From: Casuarius casuarius
Lineage: Eukaryota > Chordata > Aves > Casuariiformes > Casuariidae
Reading direction: 5' to 3'
Length of the DNA stretch: 64,000 nucleotides
Assembly (NCBI GenBank): GCA_003342895.1
Contig: PTFA01000042.1
Location: forward strand, 5,136,640-5,200,639
Within the stretch, counting starts at the first letter, position 1. The number at the start of each line of letters is the position of its first letter. A program made the position numbers and the translations under genes. This document shows, in pieces, positions 22,840 to 36,655 of this stretch. Under the pieces are notes generated by a model that was not told where the DNA came from, did no database searches, and saw only the letters and a list, made by a program, of their open reading frames with translations.

Positions 22840-23466
22840 CATGGTGTGCCCCTGCAGCAAAGAAGGCCAGCCATATCCTGGGTTGTATTAGTAAAAGGTT
22901 AAAAAAAAAAAAAAAGAGAGAGAGAAGTAGTAGCCAGCAGGTCAGGGAAGTGATCCGTCCCTTCTATTCGGCACCACTAAGATTGCATCTGGAGTGCTGT
23001 GTCTAGTTCTGGGCTCCCCAGTACAAGAAGGACACTGACATACTGGAGGGCATCCTGCAGAGGTCAGAGGGCTGGAGAACATGACATATGAGGAAAGGTT
23101 GAGAGAACTGGGCACACTCAGCTTGGAGAAGAGAGGCAAAGGGGAGACCTTACTGCTGTCTGGACCTACCTGAGAAGAGAATACAGAGAAGACGGAGCCA
23201 GACTCCTCTTGAAAGAGCATGATGACAGGATGAGAGGCAGTGGACACAAGTGGAAACATGGGAAATTCCTATCAGATATTATGAAAAAAAATTTTACCAT
23301 GAGGGGCCCAGAGAGTCTGTGGGATCTCTGTCCTTGGAGCTATTCAAGACTTGACCAAATACAGTTCTGAGCAACCCAATCTAATTAGACCTATTCTGAG
23401 CAGGAGGTTGGAATAAATGATTTCTGGAGGTCCCTTCCAAAATAAATTATAATTCAGTGAGACACG
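22840..23466 (+). repeat. CR1 LINE 3' end, truncated
   Basis: Sense-strand CR1. The translation of 22840-23010 contains a degraded form of the C-terminal reverse-transcriptase motif, with residues like AAKKASHILGCI followed by REVIRPFYSA and HLECC. The DNA then continues with GAGTGCTGTGTCTAGTTCTGG, TATGAGGAAAGGTTGAGAG, CAGCTTGGAGAAGAGAGG and GAGCCAGACTCCTCTTG. It closes with the family's 3' terminal words GAGCAGGAGGTTGGA and GGTCCCTTCCAA followed by a decayed ATTCTATG-type tail. Frameshifts and stops break the frame, so it is dead. An A15(GA)n tract at 22901-22926 has expanded inside it. Like most CR1 copies it is 5'-truncated. Confidence 0.93.
22901..22926. repeat. A15(GA)n microsatellite inside CR1
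   Basis: Fifteen A bases followed by a GA run interrupt the CR1 reverse-transcriptase remnant at a place where the family normally has no such tract. Confidence 0.9.
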
Positions 23467-24469
23467 AGAAGGAGAAAGAGAGAAGACTCAGCACCTGTAA
23501 ATTAATTTCCAAAGATAATACAAAATATTACTCCTCTAAAATATATCCATTAGATCACTGTGAAACAGCCTGTGGTTCAAATTCAGAGCTGTTATGCATA
23601 TTAGCATTCCTTTTAGGGACTAAAACATAAAATTATCTTGAGGACTTCTGATCAAATGAACAAACAAAAATTCAAATTAAATCTGAACAGGAAATTAAGG
23701 AATAAATAAGTAATTGACCAGCTCAGGGGGCTTACCCCCTCACCTCCGGCCATGTTTACTTGTACCAGACCCAAGGGAAGTGTGCACATCCTCTGGAGTA
23801 AGCCTCATTTCTCCTAAAATACCATCATATCCTGAAGGTATTTAGGAACATCCTGAAGCCATATGCATTCACAAGTGAAAGAGAAAAAATAATGGTGACA
23901 ACCGAACTGTGAACAGCTCTTTACATCTTTGGAGGTTGTGACCTATCTACAGAGCAGGCAGAATAAGAATATGTTTTGTTTCAGTTATCTAATTGTTCAC
24001 AGTTTTTCCTTGATTCTGACAGTTTTTCACCCAAGTGAGATGACTTGCCTCTGAATAAAGGTTGTATTTTAAGTATCCATAGTAAATGCATTGGTTTTGG
24101 CTCCCATTAAAATGTAACATTTAAAATGGAAATCAGAGTTAAACTAGATGAATGAGGAAATCCATCTAGAGTCCTCTAATAAAAGCATCTTGGAGATCCA
24201 GGTGCAAAACTCAACCTTGGTGCAAATTAATTATCGAAATTTACACTGCAGATTTACTGACATGAATCATTTGCCTTTTTAAGGCTCCGTCCTGTCTACT
24301 TTCTTCGACTCTCCTTCACTTGACATCCCTATTTATTTAATATGGCTGGATGGCCCAAAATGATAGTTACTCTGACAACCAAAGAAAATTAGAGCAGCAT
24401 GACATCAGCGACTACAACAGAATGCATGAATAAAGGGAATAAAATGGAAGAACACAAGATTTGGTCCAA

Positions 24470-24483
24470 CTCTCTCTCTCTCT
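24470..24483. repeat. Short (CT)n run
   Basis: About seven CT units. Confidence 0.9.
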
Positions 24484-27400
24484 TTTCTGCACCATAATAC
24501 ATCAGAGCTTATGAAGAGGATATGTGAGAGACTGATGTATTAGGGTGGTGTATACACAACAGAAAAGCAAGAGAATCGTCTGCATTTTTTTCTTATGTAT
24601 GTGCTGTGTACATGTCCTTACCAATATGCAAGCAAATCCATAGCAGCAGTGTCACAAGAAAACATCTTATTAAGGTCCCCAAACCAATCAGGCTAGCAGA
24701 AGCTGGACAATGCTAGAGGTGAAATAACTGGTAATCTGGGGGGTTCTTTCTTCTTTCCTCATCTCCCCCAAGTTCTCCAGCACCATTAAATGCTGCTGTA
24801 CTTATGTCCTCTCCTTGCCTTAAGCAATCCCCTTCTCATTGCATACCAGAAACAACACCTGCAGCTCTAGGCAAGATTGCAAGCAGAAATAACTGGATCT
24901 AGCAAGCATTAGATGAAAAGCAACACAACATGTATTATCTCTTGTAAGGATGCTTGCCAAAGTTGGAGGAAAGGCCAGGCATAACCAAAAAGTAAAAGCC
25001 TGGGGTAATCAATAACAAACTTGGGGCAATACCTTACGACCATATCAGTGGATTTTTGTAACACCTCAAGCAAGTTGCAGGGAAACACGAGAGAGTATTG
25101 TCTGTAGACTGGGTCATTGCAAAGGCTTAGTGTGTTTGAGGCATATTCAGTGCAAATGGATGTTCTCATTTTCTCTTAGCAGCAAGCATCTAACAAGTTC
25201 TGCAGAGCAGAACATCTACTGCAAACAGAAAATTTTACAGATTATGACTCAGCCAATTCTGAATAGACTTTCATTAAGAAATCAAAAGGAACTTCTTTGA
25301 TTTCATGATTATCTCCCTGCCTCTTCTACCAACATGAAGACATTACATACTCTTCTAAGTGTGTTCAAAACACTCTTAGGTCTTTGTATACAAGACAGAA
25401 GCTAGGTCACCTTGCAATCCACTGAAGGGCTCCCAGAGGCTCCATCAGTTCAGACCACAAATTTCAGATATTACACCGTTCCATGTGAGCAATACTACTA
25501 AATAAGCAGGTAACTGAACTGCACATTTGCTGTGATTTCTAGAAAATCACTGGGCGTCACACTTTGCAGAGCAAAAAAAGCTTATGCTTTACAGCACTCA
25601 GTAATATGCATGTATTTCTTCCACCATCCACTATTTTCTGTAAGTGTCAGTGGCATTGTGCATTTGGAAGAAGCTGGTCTGTGGATGCTGATAATGTGTT
25701 TCATTTAAATGTAAAAAAGGGCATGTTTTATGTTTTCTTTTTTTCACTGTTAATCCCACTGATTGATATAGCAGTGGTCTCCGTGCTCTGTACTTTCTTT
25801 TATTGCCTCCTGTAAGTAGTGAAACTCCATTTAAAAGAGCCTTGATATAAGACCGTGGTAACATAGTAGAGAATGAAGAATCTGCAAATAAAATCCTAGC
25901 TCCAGGGAAGTTTCTGGGAGTTTTTGATTCCTGTGCGACTACAATTTCAATCTATTACAGTCGTTCCTGATAGTAATTCCACTATATTCCAACATTTGTC
26001 ATTGTGCAACATAAAATCAGGTTGATTCTCATCTTAATGAAGAAATCTTGAATATTAGATAAAGTCAAATATTTCTTCATTATTAAGAGTAATATTAGGT
26101 GTTATCAGTAAGATGAGATAAAGAATAAGATTTGAAAAGTAAGATTTTTTTTTCCACAAACATATTTTAATTTCCTCTTTATTTTACATACAAATGTATG
26201 TATACACATACTACGTATATCTGGAACTCTTTTATTTGATAGTTTCATAGAAAACTCATGTGATTCCTGGCAAAGATCTAGAAATTCAGGAATTAATGTA
26301 CATGCTTATCTGAGTTTACCTGAGATTCTACATAACATTTTTGCTATTGAAACAGATTCTTTAAAGCCCTTGAAAGAGTTTTTATATTCCTCTCCTCCCG
26401 TCCCATTTATTATTTAAATTTGTGGGTTAAATGTTCTATATTTGTTGGCATTTCATTTTATCTTGTGCCAAGGTCATTCCAAAAAGATGCTCTAATTGTA
26501 ATTTCTATCCTCTTTACATAATCAGTATTTACCACTTAGTCAACCTTTTTAAAGACCAAGATATATCTGTGATTTTCCAGTGGACTCTATAGAGAAATTT
26601 TCTGACTGTCAAATAATTTGAGACAGAACAGTCGTTCTGAAAAAGAAGCTATGAGAACTCAACGGGTTATCTCTCAAGAAACAGCTGAAAACTAATTAGA
26701 TTCATGCCATATTTGAACAGTTCCTTGGAATTATGAAGAAATTTTTGCCAGTGAATGTTTATTCTACATTACTGCTGCAGATACTGAAATTCCATTACCA
26801 TGCAATCGGTGGAAATGTCAGGAAGGAAATTCTATCTATCTAAAATTGCCACGATTTAGGACAAGATCCAAGGCCCAGCTCCAGCTTAGGTGGCCCATCA
26901 GGCTACTCTGATGGAGTTATAACAATACCTGTGGTCACTGGAAGATAAACTTTTTCCAAACATGACTTAAATAAGTGTGAAATAAAAGCATCTTCCAACA
27001 GTGAGGAAGAGCTGGAAGACCTATAAATGTCAGGAATACAAACAGATAAAATTCCATCATCAATAAAGAAAGTTGCAAAAAAATGTATATAGTCTTATTC
27101 CCACAATATCCTCCTGGCATCAAACGGATTATGGGTCTAGTAAAGCAGGATTTCCAAGAAGACGGTAATTCAAAAGAGATGGAAGAAAATTGTATTTGTT
27201 GTATACAAAAAACAAAACAGAAACTACAAGTAAAAATGGTGATTTTTGAAATTTAAAAGGGGAAGAGATCTCTTTACTCACTAAGTCATAAGATTCTCAT
27301 CCTTTATTGCCTTTTCACCAAGCAGGAACTTTTGGTTTTAAAGATCAGAACTAGGCAATGAAAAGATATCCAAATACTTGTCCTTTTTGTGTTGTTTACT

Positions 27401-30400
27401 TTTCCTGACTGCAGAGAATCACCCTAAAAAAGTTACTTAGCATTTGAAGGTACTACAGATCCATGGGTAATGACTCTTAGAACCAAATTTTCAAACTCAG
27501 GAGCCTGCACTGGACATATAAAATGTTTTTGTGCATTGATTTGACAGGAACACTTTGGATACCTGTTTGAAAATATGATCCCAGCTAAAAGCTAGATGAA
27601 ACACTGGCTCTGTAATCAGACAGCAGGGAATATTTTAGCTACTGCACTCCCGAGAAGCTCCAATGTAGAACTGCTGCTCTGAAAGCTAATGGTCCAAAGC
27701 CTATTCAGCTCAATGGGAGACTTTTCAATGACTCCATTAGATTTTTGGATTGGGCCCAAAAAGCTTAATTTAAAGGTCTTTCATGACAGAATTTCACTCT
27801 AGTGACAGCACTATCCCAAATTCTGCTGTTCCCAAAAGCAACAACCAGATAATCATTTAAGCGTCTGAGTTAATGTCACTGCTACAAATTCCAGCTCCAA
27901 AATAAAGGGAATGTCCCACCTGGTAAATGCTGATTGTTATGATTCTCTCATTCCCAAAGAAAAGCTCTATATCCAGAAAGGCAAAACAGTTCTTTTCCCA
28001 TTGATTATCGAGTCACAGTAATTACATTTCATGTGGGAAATGTTTTATATCTAAATCAGTATGTGAACAGTTATGCACACAATGCCAATTATTACTTAAC
28101 ATGTGCATCAGACATCCAGCTCCCAATGTATCACACAGTTAATATAGAAATATTTAATATGAAAAAAATGAAATCTAGCAAAAAGTAGCTCACTACTGAC
28201 AGTAGAATTTCCAGCTCATCAGAAATTATCACATTTCAGCTAAAACCTGGCATATTGGTGTTCTTCATTGAACAGGCATTCATGGAAAAAGGCCCCAAAT
28301 TCTGAAAAAAAGTCACTTTAAAATTCTAATCAAAATGAAACATTTCAGTATTCCCAAAACTACTCTTTTTAATGACACTAAATTCTTTATTTTCTGTTTG
28401 TTCAAAAAGAAGCATAGGCATTATGGAAACTGAGATTTGGATCATTATATCATATATTTTGCACTTAGAGGCCAGCTCCTTAAAGACTTGCACTTCCCAT
28501 AGGCAATGTAGTTTTCCATCCAGCAGGTCCCACCTGTTGCCTTGTGGGAACTGAAATTTGAGAGCTGAATAGCATTATTATTTCCTATGGGGAGAGCTTT
28601 GTAATCCAGCTGTATCTCCTGCAAACCATACAGTGTCAGTCAGCTCTACACTATACCAGACAGCTGACCAAGATAAATCTCTGCTGTCTTCTGAGAAATA
28701 TGGTTGCTCAACAAGCCTGGCCTATACGGGGGCATCCAAGCTGTAACTCCAACAACGCAATGCAGAGCTAGGGAACTATGCTTCTATGATTTGTTGAACT
28801 GGTTTGAAACAAAATATTTCTGGGAAAATAACAGAATTTAACCAGAAATTATTTTAGTGGAACCAGCCTGGAAAGGAAATCTGCACGTGGAAGTTTAGGG
28901 GAAAAAAAAATCCTGAGATCTACTCACAAGCTGTATCCATTATTTAGGCCAACAGTCAGGGCCGTAACCATACCTCTAGGCTGTGGCCGAGCATGCTGTG
29001 CAGCTGAGAAATGCAGAAATGAGAGAAAGCTCATCTTTATATTTCCCTTCCTTGGTCCAGTTTGCCAGTGTAAGTTAGATTATTCTCTGATGACAGATGG
29101 CTATAACCCCTAGGGGGCCAAAAACCCTAGCCGAAAGTTCAAGAAAGTCCACATGAGGGTTTGCACTGGCATCACATGCTCCTAGTCCAGGCACCTAAAC
29201 ACCAGAGAGATGCAGAGGATGAGAGAAAAGTGCTGCCCTTCATACAGCAGCTTGAAAGAGCTCTAGGTTGCAGAGCAGCCTTCTCTAGGAGAGATGCAAA
29301 GCATTTACACTGCCTCCCCAAATCTGGTCTGAAAATGAGCTCTAGCAATCCAGAAGTAATCCAGGAAAAAATGAAAGAGGAAGATGGCCAAAGGAAGGCG
29401 CATGCGTTTCCATATACTGATTACCACCCTGTTACCCAGTCTAGACCTATGGGTAAATTGAATCTAAAATATTTAAGTCCAAGTCTGATGTCTTAGCTAG
29501 AGATGTTTTTTCTGTCTTGTATATGTTCTACATCCTGTTCAGTTTATTTCTAGTAGCTCACAGTGCAAATGATTAAAAGCATGAAAAATTAATGGTTTGG
29601 GGCAGTGGAAGTAGATTGACTAAATCTGGGGCAGATCTCTCAGGAAACAGAAGCAGCAAGCAGAAGGATGTCTGTGACTAGGATTCATGTCAAATAGGTA
29701 GTCAGTCCATTGTTTCTAAAGGCTATAACAATTTTATTGCTACTATTCCCAGGAACTTTTATCCAATGGCAGTACTTTTAGTCTAACACTGTATCATCTG
29801 GCAATGCTGACTGGCCAAAATCAACATCCACACAGAAATACTAAATACCCCCCTAAAGTCAACAATTACAGTAATTCATAAAAAGTGTGGCAAAAGCACT
29901 ACTTCAGACAGGTACATACCTACAGGAATCCATTTGGATCAACTATTTCTCACCCTTTTGGGTGATGAACTATTTTCTCTCCCTTGCAACTGTACACAAA
30001 CTGTACTATATGGGCCAATAGCTAGAGGATGCTGAGAGGAATTACCTTAAAATCTTTAAAAGAAGAAAATACAGTATTTCATCATTTAAAAAAAATATGT
30101 ATAGCAAAAGGAGTAGCTCAACAGAATACACAGTGTAAAATCTAATAAAGGAAATCTCCTGATGTTTAACTCTCAGTGCAATAATGATATAATTTACATT
30201 TGCTTTTTAATATCATGCACTCACGTAAACACCGCATGTTCTTGGCCAAGTATAGAAGTATGCTGAGAATAAAAGTGCATCTGATTTCCTGATAAATTAG
30301 AAGAATAAGGAGTTCCTTTAGGAAAAAAGAAAGAGAAGAAAAGAAAAAAGACCTTGCAGTCACTCTTAGATGTCAAATACCATTAAATACAACTTTGTCT

Positions 30401-31138
30401 GTTGCTAGAGAAGATAAAAGCTGTATTTAAAAGCCTTGCCAAAAATGTCCTTTTCAGTACTAATTAGCATCAATGGTCAAAGCCGCTAGAGCAAAAGAAG
30501 AACAGAGAGAGGGAGGACAAGAGAAATAAGTACCATCACTGACACTAACAGGATTTTTTTAAGCTTTGCCTCATGATACATTAAAAGAAAAATTTTCTTT
30601 TAATATAATGTCCTACACTTACAAGTGCTATGAGCAGATGCCCTTCTCAATCTGCTCTAAAATCAAGTCCAACTGCATACAAAGAAAAGGCACATGCAGA
30701 AACTATCTCTTCCTAGAGTTTTCCCAGGCAAGAAATTAGCAGTTACATAGCAGAAAATGAAGCACAAACCTCCTTGTCATGTCTGAGGACAGTTTTGGTT
30801 ACTCCAGGACTGTTCAGCCCCCACCCCAGATCCTCGCTGGGTCTTTAAAGTGCCACTACTTGCAGAAACTCTCCTCCTTCTTCCCCAGCCTCTCCTGAAA
30901 GTGGACGATGCTAGTGAGTTATCAGCCTGTTTCACCCAGGAAGATCCAAAGTGTTTTAGAAGCTTAACTTCAACTGTCATGGGAAAAAGATTAAAAACAC
31001 AGAACAATTAAAGAACCTTGCCAAAAGACTGAGTCCACTCTACTGTGTGGCTTTTGTCTCCACCCTCCTCACAGTCACTTCAGCTTTAAAGATTCACAAA
31101 ATGCGGAATCACATTCATTGGGAGTTGCAATAGATGTA

Positions 31139-31158
31139 TTTTTGTTTGTTTGTTTGTT
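31139..31158. repeat. (TTTG)n microsatellite
   Basis: Four to five TTTG units in an otherwise non-repetitive context. Confidence 0.9.
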
Positions 31159-33590
31159 CCAGCGTTCAATGTGCAAAACAGACCCATGTTAATACACTAC
31201 AGTGCTATACAATGAAGGATGATGGGGTTTCTCATGTTTCAGAGTGCAAAGCAGGTCATCAGGTCTACTCTAACTTTTTGCCAAAAAACAACTTGATCTT
31301 GTATTTTGGGGAGGTAGTGGTCAGTCTGTGCACTTGTCTTCCCTTTCCCTGCTACTTCCAGTGCATTTGGCACAGTTTCAACAAAAAAATTTTCACTAGC
31401 ATCATCACCTGCATTTCATTGTCATTCCTTTCCACAGTTTAGTTTCAAAAAGATACAGTCTGGTTAACTTCTCACTCGTACAGAGTTAAGTCTGCAGCAA
31501 TTGTGGATCAGTGCAGTTAGACGGGTATAACAGAACATGAGAATTCCTGTATTTCGTAATTACTGCTAACTCAAAATATGGGTCAATGCCTAAAAACTGA
31601 TTAGCCCTTTGAGCCTTTCATGTCTCTTCTTGTCATGAGCGGCATGACAGGGGAGGAAGAGTAAACAAGCCTTCCCCCTCACACTCAGCATACAGGCAGC
31701 CTGGGGCACTGAAACCCTCTATGCAGAGACTAGAAAAGGCATTGGCATGATAGCTACACCAGCTTTCCAAATCTAACCTGTCATCGTGTTTCAGTACTCT
31801 TTATGAGGGCATCTGCTTTCCCTTTCCTTTCAGACTGACTTAATGCCCCAAATTCTCTGAATTAGTGCTAAATGCCTCAACCAGCCTTCCCAAAGGTGAA
31901 AGTTTAGTTTGTCCTCAACACCCTGCCAGTATTTCATTTTATTACCGGGACTATCATCAAGAGCACCTGCCACGTAGCTGACATGAGATATAGATATCCT
32001 GTCATTATGGACTATACTCTAACTACATGACAATTTTAGACAGCTCACCTAGCACTGAACCGATGCAAATGGCTTTACTCACTATCAGCCTTGTATGAGA
32101 ATCAATGAGTTAATGGTGAATGTCTCCAGACATTGTTGTTCAACTATTGAATCATGTTGTGTTTGAAATGTCAGCTGCATGGATGTTCACACAAACAAAA
32201 AAGTGCTTTTCATTGTATTTTGAAACAGGATCTTCCAAAGATCCTGTCTGTAGGAAATGATCATCAGTATATGCCCTGCAACAAAGTCAGCCTCCTTCCA
32301 TGCAACAAAAACCAGAAGTGACCAACTTCAGCATTTCCACAGTGGACAAGTGCAGTGATTGCTCATGAAGCCCAGCATGTGAACAGGCATGAGTCTGCTA
32401 GGATGCATCCAAAATAATTTGCAGTCTGGCCTGAGCCATCTAGCAAGGCAACAACTGAGCAGCTCAGGTCTGTATTAAACTATACACAATACTAGATGGT
32501 ACTGATGTCACTTCATAGGGTACAGTTCACAATAATGGTGGTAATCCAGAGTGAAGGATGCCAAGGCTCCACAGGCTAATTTCTAGAATAATCACCAGCA
32601 TATCTGATGTGAAGGTAAGACTCAAGACAGCCTTGCATTTTACCAAATCTGTAAACTCATTAAAAAGAAAACAAGCAACTAAAATATGAAGATGATGCTA
32701 TATTTCTTCAGTTCTGAAATACAGGTAGAACACCTCTCTGGTATACTGAAATGTCACATTAAAATAAGTTTCTGAGGAACTCAATGTGTACTTATTCATA
32801 TATTACACATACCAATCACATCTTCCACTCAACATCAGATATGAAAATCACAAAGGTAAGAAGGAAAATCAGGGTTGTTTTGCTGAGACAGAAAAACTCA
32901 ATTCTATCTCAGATCAAAAATTCACCACGTGTACCGTTTGTGGTATTATTTATTTCCTTTAAGTAATTGAGTTCTGCAACAGGTATGACAGTAAATCATA
33001 CTACTGTTTGATATTTGTTTTCTTTTCATTATTATTTTCATTCCATTGGGTGCCTCCTCCCTGTCCCAGGAGACATAACTACCTGCAATTCAAACTGCTG
33101 CTAAGTAAAGCAAATGCACCCATCCATATCCCTATGGAAATCAAGTCAGCTCAGACTTCTCCATAGGAACTAGGACCTCGGTATGCTGAAGATTAATCTG
33201 CATAACTGAGGCCACCCTACATGGAAGCAAGGAGGAGATGAAGGACAACGAAGAATATCCAGCTCTTTCTCTCTGACAGTGCTTTACTTCAAGTCTAAAA
33301 TTCTCACTAGGAAGGGCTTGATGCAACACAAGAAGAAGGAATAGGAAGGCAGGATTTTTCTTTCCAGCATGTTTCATGCAGTCTCAGAAATGCCTTTTGA
33401 CGGCACCTCATGTGTTGAAGAGGAATTCTTCAATGTGCAATCAGCAAGGGGGTCTCTGTAGATGTAGGTTGGCATATGGTATCTCAAATTTCTCTGTGAC
33501 AAGTGGCATGTTAGCAGAGCAACAGAGTAGCAGGGAAAAAGACGTTTTGCTAATCACTCCCTGTTGCCCACACCCTCAGGCAGAATAATA

Positions 33591-34010
33591 TTGCTTTATG
33601 CAGATGAGCTCATAACAGTTTCTTCAATTTAGCTTTTATATAAAAAAGTGCCAGCTCCTAACACTATGTCAACAGGCACCCGAGGGCCTACCACTTTACA
33701 TTGCGAGTGCATTACTATTTAAAGATGAGCTTTTAGCTTAACATCATTGCTCGCCTTCAGAGTTTAATTACCGCCCTCCCCATGAGGCCCAATGAGCCAT
33801 CTACTCCTCCCATGGGAGTTCTGCTTGGCAATGATCTTTAACTAAATAAGTAAATGCCAAATAAGCACTTCTTAAAGATGCAGTGTCTTGTTTTCTGCCT
33901 GGCTTTGAAGCCTGCAGAAGCCAGGCTCTAATTTGCATCTAACTGGCAGCAAGCCATGTTGAATTTAGAGATCTGTTATAAATCTCATCTCTGATATAAA
34001 CTAGAAAGAG
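33591..34010. promoter_or_regulatory. Candidate conserved noncoding block
   Basis: This is the most enhancer-like block in the window. It contains GTTTAATTACCGCCC near 33758, the octamer-like word ATTTGCAT near 33931, ATTTAGCTTTTA near 33627 and a CCCATGGG palindrome near 33810. A 9-bp perfect stem (GCCTGGCTT at 33897-33905 with AAGCCAGGC at 33918-33926) lies just before the octamer. There is no repeat signature and no coding frame. Conservation and function are inferred from texture alone. Confidence 0.28.
33897..33926. repeat. 9-bp stem hairpin, 12-nt loop
   Basis: GCCTGGCTT (33897-33905) and AAGCCAGGC (33918-33926) are exact reverse complements. The stem is shorter than that of typical microRNA precursors. 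Confidence 0.85.
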
Positions 34011-34547
34011 AATTAAAAAAAAAAAGAAATCAAACTTTTTTTTCCTTTGCTGTTTCTTATGCTCAGTTATCCCATATCATTACCTACAGGCAGACATAAA
34101 TCACTGAAACAAGAACCTTGTACCCAGTTGTATTGTCTGTAAGTGTCTTACACAGCTGCAACAGCTCTAGTTAGCCTGCATTTGCTGCAGTACTCCTCCA
34201 AAGTCTTCCCATATTTCCTTCTACCACCTCTATCTATAATAGAACAGTAATATTACAAAACGACTCACTCCTTTGCAATAAATATCTAAGATTCAAAACA
34301 AGGGTCAACACAGATGTTCTTAATTCTGTAACAAGTCAAGCTACTGGGCAAGATACAGAGGCTAACAAACTGAACTGTGCACAGAAAAAGGAATTTAAAC
34401 TGACTTTTCATTCAAAGGAGGAAATAACAAAAACTGGCACAAGCAGTGATTATTTCTGGGACATGGTGGTATTACAAAGCAGCCAGAGAGAGAAAGATGA
34501 TCCACATTCTTGGAATTCTATACCCAAATAACAGTGGCACCCAGCAC

Positions 34548-34561
34548 AAAAAAAAAAAAAA
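34548..34561. repeat. A14 homopolymer
   Basis: Fourteen consecutive A bases. The upstream sequence is not recognisable as a processed pseudogene. Confidence 0.95.
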
Positions 34562-36627
34562 GGCCAGCAAGAGATGAATGAACAAAAACATAGGACCAAG
34601 CTGTTACCCTTGCAAGTGCCAGTCAGAGCACAGAGAATCAGAGAAGAAATATAGCGCTGCAAAGCAGAAAAGAGCTGTTGCATTGGGAAAGAGAGGTGAG
34701 GCATCCCCTCCTTTTTACCATCTAGACTTCAAAGCCATACACACAGCCCTTGGCATGGAAACACCACCGGATCTGTTTTACCTTCCTTCTCTCCTAGCAG
34801 GAAAATAACCCACTTTTGGCATATCCTAACTGAATAGGAATCATGACAGTTCATTATTTCAAAAGGCTTGGACATTGGCTGTGCTTTCTACTGTACTGCT
34901 CAGCAAACATGGCAAATGATATTGTGAACGTCTTTGTGGGACTTGCGCCTGCCTTTGGAAACAAGACTGAGGCTCTAAGGCATTCTGGTTTTAAAGATGA
35001 ATGAGTCTTAATCTGAGACGTTTCAGCATCTATTTATAACAATGTAATGAGCTTTTTATAACAGTTGCAAAAAACGGAAACCTCCAAGAAAGCATGCCAG
35101 TGCAAAATTGCTAGTCACAATGTTCTACATTAAACAAAACAATTTCCATTTACTATAGAGAGGGGAAAATATTTTTTTTGTGCATCAAGTTGGCAAAAAC
35201 AAGCCAGCTTCCAAGCAAAAGGAGTTCACAACAGATTCACCTATTTCAGAAGAAAGCAGAAAGCTACAGGTTTTTGCAGGCTTCCTATGAATCATGGATG
35301 TGTGGTTATTGTGTTAGCAGGCCTCCAGCAACATTTTGCTGTAATGTTAATTTTACTTTTTTTGATTTTCTATTATTTGTGTTTATAAGGAAAGCTGCAG
35401 AGTATCAAAATCTAAGAAAGTCCTTAAAATAGTCACCAGCTCTTAAAAGATGTGAACTGTGGTTGAATGAAATTCATTCTTCCTCGTCCTTAAACTTTTA
35501 TTTTTCTATTGCTCCTCACCAGAGTCTCTGAGTATTTTATAAACATGATCATTCCTTCCTTTTAAATCACAAACAAATATGAAAACCAAGCATACGTTTC
35601 TTCACCTATCACCCCTTCCATGCGTGTTGCAAGGTTTGTTTAGCTGATGTGGCAAAGCTGAGCCAGACAAGAGTGAATTGCATTTTTTTCCCCTCAAACA
35701 AAATCATTCATGCTTACTTCTGTGCAAGGACATAGCTGCATCTTTCCATATGAAGTCTTTACTCTGATTCACCATTTCAGAACAACATCAATGCAGACAC
35801 ACATTCTGCCCATTCATGTGAGGAGCTTCTTCACTGTCTCCAACAGAGATTTGGAGAACGGCATCATAATGGGAATTCTGCTGCCAGTACATTTTTTGAG
35901 CCAGATAACCAATAGTGACAAAAATATTCCAGGTGCATCCTGTACACAGATCGGCCATTGCTTCTGTCCTCCATGGTACACAGCTTTTGAATATCAAATC
36001 TAAAAAGCATATCAGTCTTCTAGTGGTGTGTGCCATTTCAGGTTTGCAGCTGATTGTATTACCAGAGGGACTAACTTGCACCAGCATTACCTCTTAGCCT
36101 GCCCATGGCTAAACAGCATGGCACCTCCTATTTAAGCTAGCACTTCTATCACCACAAGGGAGCAAGGCAAGAGTAAAAGGTTGGAAAAATGCCGGAAGTG
36201 GATAAATAGATGCTCGAGATTTGCTTGTGGGGACGGACATGAAGAGAGAACTCTCTGTAACGATTATGAAGGGAAAGGTAACTTTCTTCACTTTGTGGGT
36301 GATTGTCCCTAGAGGTAAGGGCGGCAGCACTGCAGCTAGCAGGAATGCTCAAAGCAGAGTGTGGAAGCCAGCAAGAGACCCTGAGCCAACCAACCTGGAA
36401 GGACAGGAAGGTAGAAAGAGAGTGTGCAACACATGATTGCTACTGGAGAACACCAGTGATAACTTCCATATTTCCTGTACCTTAAGCACCTGTCAGTGTG
36501 GCGAGCTTCCGGGAGAGAGGCAGAGTAGACAATGGTCTTGGTTGAGTTGCTGCTTATCTGCAGACTATTCTTGACTGACTCTTTCCCTACACCACTTTCT
36601 GGTCCGCTCATCCAGAAGCAGTCAAAA

Positions 36628-36655
36628 GGCTCTCACATGTTGGCTCTCACATGTT
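36628..36655. repeat. 14-bp tandem duplication
   Basis: GGCTCTCACATGTT is present twice head to tail with no mismatch, suggesting a young duplication. Confidence 0.95.

Larger units (their letters stand above)
23467..33590. other. Ten-kilobase noncoding stretch, no gene seen
   Basis: Mostly AT-rich, with no recognised gene. Present are a short CT run (24470-24483), a purine-rich tract on the plus strand near 30319-30351 and a (TTTG)n run at 31139-31158. Open frames rarely exceed 110 codons (29161-29496, 111 codons; 31134-31442, 102 codons). None shows domain character or splice support. Confidence 0.65.

Noticed and set aside
29161..29496. 111-codon plus-strand frame
   Set aside because: Starts at a TTG rather than ATG, has no domain and no exon boundaries.
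35788..36087. 99-codon minus-strand frame with a protein-like look (possible processed pseudogene)
   Set aside because: No family recognised, no poly-A tail or target-site duplication, and overlapping frames exist on the other strand.
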